NCBI RefSeq assembly: GCF_001426685.1
Contig: NZ_LMFB01000019.1
Coordinates: 457,958 to 521,957, forward strand
Length of the DNA: 64,000 nt
DNA from: Rhizobium sp. Root483D2
GTDB lineage: Bacteria; Pseudomonadota; Alphaproteobacteria; Rhizobiales; Rhizobiaceae
Reading direction: 5' to 3'
Positions 19,304 through 27,192 of the stretch are shown piece by piece (within the stretch, counting starts at the first letter, position 1; the number at the start of each line of letters is the position of its first letter). A program made the position numbers and the translations under genes. Under the pieces are notes generated by a model. That model had not been told where the DNA came from. It saw nothing but the letters and a program-made list of their open reading frames with translations, and did not search any database.

Positions 19304-19634
19304 GAGTGCAAACCAGAACGAGATTGGTAGCGAGGTCAAGGGATGGGTCGCTTCGTTCGAACGGCCCCAGTTGAAATCAGGTGGCGATGGTGGCAATAAT
19401 GGCGGCATGGAAAAGCGGATGGATGCACTCGAAAAGCGCTTCGACAAGATAGAAACGAAGTTCGATTCCTTGCAAAAGGATTTTGGTGACGTGCGAATTC
19501 AGATCGCGACGCTTGTTGAGCGGGTTGCGCATCTTCCAGGCAAAGGCTTTATCGTCACTGCCACGATCAGTGCCCTCGCACTGTTCTCAGCCCTCATGAT
19601 TTTCAAAGAAAAGATCGCCTTGCTTCTAGGCTAA
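19290..19634 (+). CDS. tail-anchored coiled-coil membrane protein, islet gene 2 (114 aa)
   Basis: A 114-residue protein with three parts. First is a polar N-terminus with a GGDGGNNGG linker (about 31-39). Next is a heptad-rich coiled coil with EKRMDALEKRFDKIETKFD (41-59). Last is a C-terminal hydrophobic segment VTATISALALFSALMIF (about 90-107) with a short basic tail. This layout resembles small phage-related holin partners (XhlA-like) and also tail-anchored proteins, but there is no clear family match. An upstream GGGAGAG serves as ribosome site. It overlaps gene 1 by 14 bases. Confidence 0.75.
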   Translation: MAMPKSANQNEIGSEVKGWVASFERPQLKSGGDGGNNGGMEKRMDALEKRFDKIETKFDSLQKDFGDVRIQIATLVERVAHLPGKGFIVTATISALALFSALMIFKEKIALLLG

Positions 19635-19651
19635 CAGTTGCGATCAGGGTG

Positions 19652-19674
19652 ACCGCTTCGGCGGGTTCTTTTTT
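19652..19674 (+). terminator. terminator after the two-gene islet
   Basis: ACCGC, a TTCG tetraloop and GCGGGT form a short stem with one bulged G, followed by TCTTTTTT. It lies 18 bases after the stop of islet gene 2 and 40 bases before the stop of the convergent DUF2125 gene. Confidence 0.65.
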
Positions 19675-19714
19675 GCAAAACACGCGCACTGATCGCGTGT
19701 TCGCATAATCCTCA

Positions 19715-20758
19715 TCACAGCTGCGGCAGTTCCCCGATCGGGAAGAACGCCAGGAATGCAATCCCGTCGCGCACGTTGAGCTTCACGGTCGCCTCGTTCT
19801 TGCCGTCGGCAAGCGCGGTCAGCATGTTGGCGATGTTGTTGACCATGACGGTGCCGTCCTTGTCGGTGAAGACCTTGACGAGGTTCTGGCGCCAGCCCTC
19901 GATATTCTTCATGGTGACGCTGAATTCTCCGGAGATCAGGCCCTGATCGTTGACGCTGAACGGGCCGGAGGCGGTCGTGACCATGTCATTGCCGAGGTCG
20001 AGCGTCAGGTTGCGCATCTCGCCCTTGCTGCCGCGCAGCGCGTCCGGCTTCCAGCCGCCCCGCTGCATCAGGATGCCCCGCTCGGCGAAGGTCATGTCGG
20101 CGCTGGCATTGACGGGCGGCAGCAGGCTTGTTCCGGCATCAAGCTTCAGATCGAATTGATCGACGCTGAGCGCCGCATCGAGATCAGGGCCGTTCTGGCG
20201 GAAATGGGCTTCGCCATGCCCGGCGTTGAAGATGATTTTATGGGTGTCGCCGGGTGCTGCATCATCCTCGAAAGCGGGGAGCATGGCGGTTCCCGCCAGT
20301 TTGTCATAGGTGAGCGAGGTGCGGTCAAGGCCGGAGAGCGCCGCCTGCACGCTGGCATGCATCAGTTCCCAGTCTGCCGAGACTGTCATGCCGGGGGAGA
20401 AGCGGATTTCCGCCGGGCCGTCGAGTTCGATGATCGCATGGCCCGGCCTGTAGACCTGGGCTGCCGAGCGCAACGCGCCGAAGGAGGCGGATGCGCCGCG
20501 TTTGATATCATCGAGGCGGACGCTGTTGCAGAACAGGCCGATGCGGAAGGGAAAGCCGCGTACGTTCATATCGTCGCATTCAGCCGAGGCGCCGCTCGCC
20601 TTCTTCTCGGTCAGAAAATGTGCGAGCCGCGTCTCGATCTGGTTGGCCGCGACAAACCATGCGCCGCAATAGACGATCAGGAACAGCACGATGCCGATCG
20701 CCAGCCGTTTGATTTTCCGGCTACCGGCGGAGGGGGCGGCGATATCTGCTGCGGTCAT
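19715..20758 (-). CDS. DUF2125 domain-containing envelope protein
   Basis: A 347-residue protein with one N-terminal membrane anchor (RLAIGIVLFLIVYCGAWFVAA, just over 20 residues, about 20-40) and a long beta-rich periplasmic domain typical of DUF2125. The conserved segment CDDMNVRGFPFRIGLFCN contains two cysteines and the RGFPFR motif of the family. Start 20758 (MTAADIAAPS) is preferred to a longer ORF start 75 bases upstream. Function in the family is unknown; the fold suggests lipid or outer-membrane related work. Confidence 0.85.
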   Translation of the reverse strand: MTAADIAAPSAGSRKIKRLAIGIVLFLIVYCGAWFVAANQIETRLAHFLTEKKASGASAECDDMNVRGFPFRIGLFCNSVRLDDIKRGASASFGALRSAAQVYRPGHAIIELDGPAEIRFSPGMTVSADWELMHASVQAALSGLDRTSLTYDKLAGTAMLPAFEDDAAPGDTHKIIFNAGHGEAHFRQNGPDLDAALSVDQFDLKLDAGTSLLPPVNASADMTFAERGILMQRGGWKPDALRGSKGEMRNLTLDLGNDMVTTASGPFSVNDQGLISGEFSVTMKNIEGWRQNLVKVFTDKDGTVMVNNIANMLTALADGKNEATVKLNVRDGIAFLAFFPIGELPQL

Positions 20759-20955
20759 GGTCTGCTCCGTCGTTCGTGCGCAAGCTTCCGCACGGGAAGT
20801 CTGGTCTGCCGGTCTGGCCATCCACCGCCGCATGCGCTCCGATACCGTGCAGGAAATCGATTCCGATTACCCGGCAGATGCGCTAGGAAAGCACCAGAGT
20901 GGACTGTCCGCCGCTCCTGGCCCCGTTTTGTGGCGCCGGAATGGCATGGATGTGA

Positions 20956-21501
20956 ATGGCAGTGGATATGGACGATTTTTGGGTGTTTGGCTATGGTTCG
21001 CTGATGTGGAACCCCGGCTTTGCCTTTGCGGACAAGATGACAGCGCGGGCGTTCGGCTACCGGCGCTCGCTCTGTGTCAGCTCCTTCGTGCACCGGGGAA
21101 CGCCGCAACGGCCGGGCCTCGTGCTCGGTCTCGACCATGGCGGCTCCTGCCGTGGCATGGCGTTCCAGGTGGCGTCGAAGGACAAGGACGATGTTTTAAG
21201 CTACCTGCGCGAGCGCGAACTGGTCACCCATGTCTATCTTGAGCGCATCATGCCCATCCTGCTTGCCGATGGCCGCCGGGTTGCGGCATTGACCTACACG
21301 ATCGACCGCACCCATGTGCAATATGCAGGTGCGCTCAGCGCCGAGGATGCCGCCGCTATTGTCGCAGTATCGCATGGCAAATCAGGACCCAATCCGGAAT
21401 ATGTGGTCAATACGCTCGCCCATCTGAAAGAGATGGGCATTCGCGATCCTTGGCTGGAGGACGTCGCCGCCATCGTCGAGAGGCTCCTGTCTCATGCTTA
21501 G
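20956..21501 (+). CDS. ChaC-like gamma-glutamylcyclotransferase
   Basis: A 181-residue protein of the ChaC family, which splits glutathione into 5-oxoproline and Cys-Gly. The glycine loop FGYGSLMWNPGF (11-22) and GYRRSL are diagnostic, with the catalytic glutamate in LRERELV (about 86-88). The stop codon lies inside a palindromic repeat shared with the convergent plsC gene. The upstream start region is divergent from the DUF2125 gene. Confidence 0.93.
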   Translation: MAVDMDDFWVFGYGSLMWNPGFAFADKMTARAFGYRRSLCVSSFVHRGTPQRPGLVLGLDHGGSCRGMAFQVASKDKDDVLSYLRERELVTHVYLERIMPILLADGRRVAALTYTIDRTHVQYAGALSAEDAAAIVAVSHGKSGPNPEYVVNTLAHLKEMGIRDPWLEDVAAIVERLLSHA

Positions 21502-21529
21502 AGCCTCATTGATCGTACGAGGCTCTAAG
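21497..21529. terminator. palindromic element between convergent ChaC and plsC genes, likely bidirectional terminator
   Basis: An 11-bp perfect stem (CTTAGAGCCTC with GAGGCTCTAAG) around ATTGATCGTAC. It contains the TAG of the ChaC gene (21499-21501) and the TAG of plsC (21525-21527, minus). It is a copy of the same element as at 2621-2678 and 46513-46540. Confidence 0.8.
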
Positions 21530-22322
21530 CGCCGCGCCCGTTCAGTTCGTTCAACTCCTTCAGCCGCTGCACCGCTGTCGGCGGCAGAGGCACCTGCGGA
21601 TTATCCCGGACGGTTTCCACAAGCAGCGCATCGCTGGCGCTTTCCATGACATCGACCAGTGTTTTCAAAAACACGTCGGGGTCCAGCCCTGGACCGATCG
21701 GCGGCAGGATGCGCACCTTGAAATGGCCGGGATAGCGCAGGAACTTGCGGCGCGGCCAGAACAGGCCGGGATGCATGACGACGGGGATCACCGGCATGTC
21801 CAGATCGCGGTAGAGCCTTGCGATGCCATATTTGTATTCCGGCGGGGCGCCCGGCGGACGGCGGGTGCCTTCCGGATAGATGATCAGCTGGCGGCCCGTT
21901 GCTAGTTCGTCCTTGGCGCGCTTCATCACCGCCGCCATCACCTTGCCGCGTGCGCCGCGATCGACCGGCACCATGCGCTGCTTCTGGACATACCAGCCGA
22001 ACAGCGGGATCCATACGAGTTCGCGCTTGAGGATGAAGAACGGGTCCGCCAGCCATGGCAGCAGGGCGTAGACATCCCAGAACGACTGGTGCTTGGGCGC
22101 GAAAATATAGCCGCCCTTGGGGATATTCTCCAATCCCTCGATCTCGAAGGTCGTGCCGACGATGACCCGGAACAGCCAGTGATTGCTGCGCGCCCAGTTC
22201 TTCGGAACGAACCACGAGGTCTTGCGCGGCGCCAGGAAATAGAACGGCGTCATCACGACCATCTGTAGGATCAGGTTGATGTAGAACACGATGTTGAACA
22301 GGACTGAACGCAGGATGATCAT
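21525..22322 (-). CDS. plsC: 1-acyl-sn-glycerol-3-phosphate acyltransferase
   Basis: PlsC acylates lysophosphatidic acid to phosphatidic acid in phospholipid synthesis. The 265 residues carry the HX4D acyltransferase motif in KHQSFWD (H78, D83), the substrate motif EGTR (151-154), and an N-terminal hydrophobic anchor (about 5-30). Start 22322 (MIILRSVLF) is chosen over an upstream ORF start. Rhizobia often have more than one PlsC-like enzyme, some acting on ornithine lipids, so the exact acceptor is inferred. Confidence 0.93.
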   Translation of the reverse strand: MIILRSVLFNIVFYINLILQMVVMTPFYFLAPRKTSWFVPKNWARSNHWLFRVIVGTTFEIEGLENIPKGGYIFAPKHQSFWDVYALLPWLADPFFILKRELVWIPLFGWYVQKQRMVPVDRGARGKVMAAVMKRAKDELATGRQLIIYPEGTRRPPGAPPEYKYGIARLYRDLDMPVIPVVMHPGLFWPRRKFLRYPGHFKVRILPPIGPGLDPDVFLKTLVDVMESASDALLVETVRDNPQVPLPPTAVQRLKELNELNGRGA

Positions 22323-22414
22323 CGGGCAGGCTTTCGCAGCGAAAAGGTTAGCCCGCTGCCTACACCAATATTCCGCCAAGGCAAACAGCTGGGTGGCGCG
22401 ATCGGGCAGGATGT

Positions 22415-23110
22415 CTAGCCGCTGCTGGCGGCATCCCTGGTTTCCGTGCGCAATCCGCTGGCCGGATGCGCGCCGAGCGCATCGCGCACCGACGCAATCG
22501 TCAGCTTCAGATATTCCAGGAGGATCGTCTTCAGCACCATCGGGTTTGCCAGCCAGTTGGTGCTTTTCAAATCGGAATTGACGACGGGATAGGCGATGAA
22601 CTCTATGCCCGGATTGGCCCGGCGCAATTCCAGCAGGCTGCGCGGCATATGGTAATTGTTGGTGACGACGAGGATGCTGCGATAACCATTGTCGCGAATC
22701 CAGTTGGCGGTCTCGTTGGCATTGCCGATCGTATCGATCGCATCATGACCGATATCGACGCAGCATTTGAACAGGTCGGCCGAACTCTGGGTGTTGCGGC
22801 GGATCTGGCCGCCGGTGGTCGCGGGGTGAACGCCCGAGATCAAGAGCCGCTTTCCAGCGCCCATCTGCAGCAGTTCAACCGCCTGGTCGATCCGCTGGAA
22901 ACCTCCGGTCAGAACCACGATCGCATCAGCCTTCGGATTGGCCGGCGGCTGCAGAGAGGCGACCGAATCGGCGAAATAGAGGAAGCCCGCAGCGGCAATG
23001 GCGGCAACCAGGATGAGCACGTAAAATGTCAGGCGCACCAGGCGGCGGCGCAGGCTGACATGCCGCCGCACCAACGTTCCCTTCTGCCGTGTTTCGCCGT
23101 TTTCGCTCAT
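22415..23110 (-). CDS. YdcF/ElyC-type DUF218 family membrane protein
   Basis: A 231-residue protein with a basic N-terminus, one membrane segment (about 27-48) and a periplasmic DUF218 domain. Family motifs are ADAIVVLTGGFQRIDQAVEL, KRLLISGVHP, NANETANWI and VTNNYHMPRSLLE. ElyC and SanA relatives act in cell-envelope integrity and polymer assembly. It lies between plsC and ftsX on the same strand, with gaps of about 90-100 bases. Confidence 0.88.
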   Translation of the reverse strand: MSENGETRQKGTLVRRHVSLRRRLVRLTFYVLILVAAIAAAGFLYFADSVASLQPPANPKADAIVVLTGGFQRIDQAVELLQMGAGKRLLISGVHPATTGGQIRRNTQSSADLFKCCVDIGHDAIDTIGNANETANWIRDNGYRSILVVTNNYHMPRSLLELRRANPGIEFIAYPVVNSDLKSTNWLANPMVLKTILLEYLKLTIASVRDALGAHPASGLRTETRDAASSG

Positions 23111-23210
23111 TGCCGTTCCACCTGCTCCGCTGGGACCAGGAGTGATTCTGATTCTTCCATAGAAGCAGATTGCGGCAACGGAGGGATGCAGGACAGCGCA
23201 ATCATGACAA

Positions 23211-24221
23211 TCAGGTCTGATTGCCGTCGATGCGTGCCGGATCGGACCGGATCAGATCGATTTCATAGATCGTGCGCATCACCGTGAAACGGGCCGTCAG
23301 CGTCGTCAACAGCGCAATCACGATCATGATGGCGGCAATGCCGAGATAGCCGGTATAGCCGATGGAGAAGCTGCCGAACATGGCGGTCGTCTGGTCGCTC
23401 TGCGGCGTTGCCAGCGACCGCGATTGCCAGAAGCTGGCAATGGCAAAGCAGGCCGCAGCCAGAAGCCCCCCGGCGCCCGAACCCTTCAGGCTGATCTTCA
23501 AGAAGTGTTTCTGGAATTCCGAAGCGACGAAGCCAGCCTCCGCCCCGACGAAATGCAGAACCTCTACAATGTGCCGGTTGCCCGAGAGCGTGCCGCGCGT
23601 GGCAAAGATCACCGTCAGCACCATGGCGGAAAACACCAGGACCAGCACGCCGGTGCCGATCAGCGCCGTGGTATGGGCCATCGCCACCAGCCGGTCGACC
23701 CAGGTGCGGTGATCGTCGAGATAGGCCTGTGGAATGGTTTCCGTCAGCATGGCCCGCATGGCGGCGAAATCCGGCGGGTTCTGCTCGTCGATGGTGATGA
23801 TCACGAGGCGCGGCACCGGCAGGTCATCGAGATCAAGGCCGGCTCCAAGCCAGGGCTCCAGCAGGCGCGCGGTCGCCGCCTTGTCAACGATGGTGCCGTT
23901 GGTGGTGCCGTCAAAGGTGAGGGCAAGATCGCGGGCGTCCGCCAGGGCCTTTTCCATATCGAGCTTTTCGTCCGGCTTGATCTGGATGGTAATCTCGCGG
24001 GAAATCTGGCTTTCCCAGCTTTGCGCCGTCGAGCGCACCATGCTGACGGCGCCAAGTGTCAGGCAGGCCAAAAACGCCATGATGGCGATGACCAGCACGA
24101 GCGCATTGCCGGAGACATTTCCCGGCGGCACGATCGGCGCGGTCGGGCGGACACGCAGCGCCGCCTTGCGCTCCTGCGGCGCAGCCGGGCTGGTGCGGTT
24201 GTTGACGGGCGCCTCACTCAT
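23211..24221 (-). CDS. ftsX: cell division protein FtsX (ABC transporter permease)
   Basis: FtsX with FtsE controls peptidoglycan hydrolases at the septum. The 336-residue protein has an N-terminal cytoplasmic Pro/Arg-rich tail, a first TM helix (about 43-62), a periplasmic domain (about 65-180), and three more TM helices with the FtsX permease domain (VVLHF-like segment HIVEVLHFVGAEAGFVA). Start ATG 24221 (MSEAPVNN) overlaps ftsE by eight bases; a TTG at 24230 is also possible. Some alphaproteobacterial FtsX proteins have long N-tails like this. Confidence 0.93.
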   Translation of the reverse strand: MSEAPVNNRTSPAAPQERKAALRVRPTAPIVPPGNVSGNALVLVIAIMAFLACLTLGAVSMVRSTAQSWESQISREITIQIKPDEKLDMEKALADARDLALTFDGTTNGTIVDKAATARLLEPWLGAGLDLDDLPVPRLVIITIDEQNPPDFAAMRAMLTETIPQAYLDDHRTWVDRLVAMAHTTALIGTGVLVLVFSAMVLTVIFATRGTLSGNRHIVEVLHFVGAEAGFVASEFQKHFLKISLKGSGAGGLLAAACFAIASFWQSRSLATPQSDQTTAMFGSFSIGYTGYLGIAAIMIVIALLTTLTARFTVMRTIYEIDLIRSDPARIDGNQT

Positions 24222-24873
24222 AGATATCAAGCCGCCCCTGCGACAAGATCATCCGTCGCGCCTCGACCTGATCCATCAGCGAGAGATCGTGCGTCGCGAT
24301 GACGACTGCGGTGCCGAGCCGGTTCAACTCGAGGAACAGATTGAGCAGGCGGCGCGCCATCGGTGGATCGACATTGCCCGTCGGCTCGTCGGCCAGCAGG
24401 ATTTCCGGGCGGTCGATCAGGGCGCGCGCAATCGCCGCGCGTTGCTTTTCGCCGCCTGAAAGCACCGGCGGCAAAACATTGATGCGTTCGCCAAGCCCGA
24501 CCCAGCCGAGCAGTTCGAGAACATCGGCCCGGTAAGACGATTCGTCCTTGCCGCGCACCCGCAGCGGCAGGGCGACATTCTCGTAGGTTGTCAGATGATC
24601 GAGCAGGCGGAAGTCCTGGAAGACGATGCCGACACGGCGGCGCAGCATCGGGAATTCGTCGCGCGGAATGGTCGAGATATTGCGGTCGAACATGCGGATG
24701 AGGCCGCGTGTCGGCTGCAGCGATAAAAACAGCAGCCGCAGAAGCGTGGTCTTTCCCGCACCGGAAGGACCGGTCAGGAACTGGAACGATTTCTTGGGAA
24801 TGTCGAAGGTCAGGTCGCGGAGGATTTCCGGGCCCATTCCATAGCGCAATCCGACATTTTCAAAATGAATCAA
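24214..24873 (-). CDS. ftsE: cell division ATP-binding protein FtsE
   Basis: The ATPase of the FtsEX complex, 219 residues. Walker A GPSGAGKTT (35-43), ABC signature LSGGE (138-142) and Walker B LLADEP (159-164) are intact, with the FtsE-typical N-terminus IHFENVGLRYG. The start codon is TTG at 24873, with no strong ribosome site. The gene is followed by ftsX with an eight-base overlap. A CtrA-type box sits upstream. Confidence 0.95.
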   Translation of the reverse strand: MIHFENVGLRYGMGPEILRDLTFDIPKKSFQFLTGPSGAGKTTLLRLLFLSLQPTRGLIRMFDRNISTIPRDEFPMLRRRVGIVFQDFRLLDHLTTYENVALPLRVRGKDESSYRADVLELLGWVGLGERINVLPPVLSGGEKQRAAIARALIDRPEILLADEPTGNVDPPMARRLLNLFLELNRLGTAVVIATHDLSLMDQVEARRMILSQGRLDIYE

Positions 24874-24980
24874 CGGGTCAGTCCAGCTTCTCTTCGATCC
24901 AGCCTGCCACGTCTTCGCGGCAGGTTGATGGCCCTTGTTGCAGCATATGGCGCAGCATGCCTGTTACAGCGCCAACATGG

Positions 24981-24996
24981 TTAAACAGTGGTTAAC
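24981..24996. promoter_or_regulatory. CtrA-type binding box between ftsE and the DUF3426-like gene
   Basis: TTAA (24981-24984), seven bases, then TTAAC (24992-24996). This is an exact match to the CtrA consensus TTAA-N7-TTAAC. It lies 108 bases upstream of the ftsE start and 154 bases upstream of the divergent gene at 25150, so it could act on either. The cell-division role of ftsEX makes CtrA control plausible. Confidence 0.6.
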
Positions 24997-25149
24997 TTTG
25001 CGTGAAAACGGCCCGGTCCGGCAGTGCCGTTTTCAAAGCATTAACCATTTAGGTTTACGTCTGGGAAAGGTTTGTTTCAATGCCCGAATCTGGCCTGCCT
25101 ATACCTTGGAGTATTCGGGGAGAGCCGGTCTGGCTGCGAAGGAGAGACG

Positions 25150-25818
25150 ATGAACGCTTTCCGCTCCAACGGCGCTGCCAGCCGCATGGATTTCTTGCCA
25201 CCGGAACGCCGGGGGCGGCCTGCTTCCGCACGGGCTGTGACCAAACGCAGCGATATCGTTGACGCAGAGTTCGAGACCGTCGTGTCGCCCGGGCGGCGCC
25301 ATGTCTATCCGGTTTTCAACGATAATCGCGCGCGTCCGGCAGCCGAGCCTTCGGGGAGTGCGCGGTCGGTCGCATCGGTGTGCGGATGGGCGGTCAATCA
25401 TGTCGAGCGCCTGCTGCAGACGGCATCCCCCAAGGCTTTCGCCGTCCTGGTCACCTGCCTATGCGCCCCGGTCTTCGTATTATTTGCCAGCCTGCCGCAG
25501 TATCAGCCGGCCATTCCGCCGGCGCCGGCATTGTCAATCAGCGATGTCACCACGTCGCTCAACGATGCCAATGGCATGAAGATCCTCTCTGTCTACGGCG
25601 CGGTCGAAAATCACTCCGATGCACCGAAGGCCGTGCCGGCAATCCTGGTCGATGTGATCGCCAACGGCCACAGGCGCCCGGCCACCCGTATCGACGCCAG
25701 CGAAACGGTTCTGGCTCCGGGCGAGAGCCGTCCGTTTTCGACCCGTCTCCTACACACAGGTGGAAAACTGCCCGGTGTCGCCGTTTCCTTCGGTCAACCG
25801 GGTGATTCGGCGCCCTGA
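25150..25818 (+). CDS. DUF3426-like membrane-anchored protein, zinc-ribbon family member without a clear ribbon
   Basis: A 222-residue protein. The N-terminal half is polar and Arg-rich. One TM segment (about 97-118, FAVLVTCLCAPVFVLFA) separates it from a C-terminal domain reading MKILSVYGAVENHSDAPKAVP and ETVLAPGESRPFSTRLL. That domain resembles the DUF3426 part of MJ0042 zinc-ribbon proteins. Those proteins normally open with a CPNC ribbon; here none is seen after the ATG with the GGAGAG site. A FQCPN-like stretch exists only in the untranslated leader (25072-25149). Function unknown. Confidence 0.72.
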   Translation: MNAFRSNGAASRMDFLPPERRGRPASARAVTKRSDIVDAEFETVVSPGRRHVYPVFNDNRARPAAEPSGSARSVASVCGWAVNHVERLLQTASPKAFAVLVTCLCAPVFVLFASLPQYQPAIPPAPALSISDVTTSLNDANGMKILSVYGAVENHSDAPKAVPAILVDVIANGHRRPATRIDASETVLAPGESRPFSTRLLHTGGKLPGVAVSFGQPGDSAP

Positions 25819-25879
25819 CTGTGTTAAGCGGCTAGGTTCCGGAGGCGCAGTCTCCACTATCGTTCTGGAGACACCCCAC

Positions 25880-26425
25880 ATGCCCGTCGTCCGTGGAAAA
25901 AATATTGATCCGCTCTATTCCGCCGAGGTGATTGCGGCGCGCAACGTTGAAATGGCCGAGCAGATCGTCAAGGGGCCGCTCAATGATCTTCTGGTCATTG
26001 CCGTTCTCAAGGGCTCCTTCATCTTCGCCGCCGACCTCATCCGGGCGATGCACACCGTCGGCCTTGCGCCGGAGGTCGAGTTCATCACGCTGTCCAGCTA
26101 TGGAACGGGTACGGTGTCGCAGGGCGTCAAGATCATCAAGGATATCGACAGCGATGTGCATGGCCGCGATGTTCTTCTGATCGACGATATCCTGGAGTCG
26201 GGCCGCACCCTGCGCTTTGCCAAGGAACTGATGCTGGAGCGCGGCGCAAAATCGGTGACGATCGCTGTTCTGCTCGACAAGAAGGTCAAGCGCTCGACCG
26301 ATCTGGAGGCCGATTATGTCGGTTTCGAATGCCCCGATTATTTCGTCGTCGGCTATGGCATGGACGTCGCCTATGCCTTCCGCGAACTGCCGTTCGTCGG
26401 CGTTGTCACCGGCGATGCCGAATAG
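25880..26425 (+). CDS. hpt: hypoxanthine phosphoribosyltransferase
   Basis: Hpt salvages hypoxanthine/guanine into IMP/GMP with PRPP. The 181 residues show the PRPP motif VLLIDDILESGRT (98-110), the flexible-loop SYGTGTVSQG (73-82), and the base-binding KKVKRS and ECPDYFVVGYGMDVAY segments. Start 25880 (MPVVRGKNI) is favoured by a GGAGAC ribosome site; the longer frame reads through the previous gene's end. Length matches bacterial Hpt. Confidence 0.95.
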   Translation: MPVVRGKNIDPLYSAEVIAARNVEMAEQIVKGPLNDLLVIAVLKGSFIFAADLIRAMHTVGLAPEVEFITLSSYGTGTVSQGVKIIKDIDSDVHGRDVLLIDDILESGRTLRFAKELMLERGAKSVTIAVLLDKKVKRSTDLEADYVGFECPDYFVVGYGMDVAYAFRELPFVGVVTGDAE

Positions 26426-26584
26426 GACCTTGTCTGTGGAAAGCCGCTGATCGCGGCATCGGCGTTTACGGAAAACAAACAAAACTCTGGTGGTGTTGAC
26501 CCCGCAGCGTCTGTGCTGCGGGTCCGGGAACCAGCGCCATCAAGGGCAGCGGGTTGCCAGTGAGGTGTTGACGAAACGGAGGCC

Positions 26585-26947
26585 ATGATGGCGAAAATCC
26601 TGATTACCGAAGATGAGGACGGCCTGCGCCGTTTCGTTGCCCGCGCCCTGCAACTGGATGGTCATGAGACCGTCGAAGCGGCCGATGGCGCCGAGGGGCT
26701 GGCCTGCCTGAAGGGCGCAAATTTCGATCTGCTTCTGTCGGATATCCGCATGCCTGTCATGGACGGCATCGAGCTTGCCCACCAGGCATCCGCCGCATTT
26801 CCGGCGTTGAAAATATTGTTGATGACCGGCTATGCCGAACAGCGCGAACGGGCCGACAATCTGACGGGAAAGGTCATCGATGTCGTGTCGAAGCCGTTTA
26901 CGTTGCCGGATATTCGCAAGGCTGTTGCGGTGGCGCTGGCGGCTTAA
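26585..26947 (+). CDS. cpdR: single-domain response regulator, CpdR type
   Basis: A 120-residue receiver domain with no output domain. The phospho-acceptor is D53 in LLLSDIRMP, with acidic pair ED at 9-11, T84 in MTGYAE and K104 in VVSKPF. CpdR in alphaproteobacteria is phosphorylated through ChpT and, when unphosphorylated, directs ClpXP to degrade CtrA and other proteins. The sequence closely follows the CpdR pattern (KILITEDEDGLRRFVARAL). Start at 26585 or 26588. Confidence 0.9.
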   Translation: MMAKILITEDEDGLRRFVARALQLDGHETVEAADGAEGLACLKGANFDLLLSDIRMPVMDGIELAHQASAAFPALKILLMTGYAEQRERADNLTGKVIDVVSKPFTLPDIRKAVAVALAA

Positions 26948-26977
26948 GCAACCCGTCGAGCATTTTTGCCGTGACGT

Positions 26978-27146
26978 ACCCCCCTCTGTCACTCCGTGAC
27001 ATCTCCCCCGCAAGGGGGGAGATTGGCCGCCGGCGTTCTGCGCCCCTGACGGGCATTGTTCTTAAGGGAAAAGGATGATTGTCCTCTGAGGGGAATGATG
27101 ATCTCCCCCCTTGCGGGGGAGATGTCACGGAGTGACAGAGGGGGGT
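26978..27146. repeat. RIME-like intergenic mosaic palindrome, copy B, 46-bp perfect inverted repeat
   Basis: Left arm 26978-27023 and right arm 27101-27146 are perfect reverse complements over 46 bases around a 77-base spacer. The arms contain blocks CCCCCCTCTGTC and GACATCTCCCCC. They match copy A in the outer CTCTGTC block and the inner ATCTCCCCC block. Both edges are flanked by CGTA-like bases. It sits between cpdR and the convergent TIGR02302 gene. Confidence 0.9.
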
Positions 27147-27192
27147 CGTATCCACATGCTCGGTCAGTGCTGCTACCAGCCCCAATCACACC

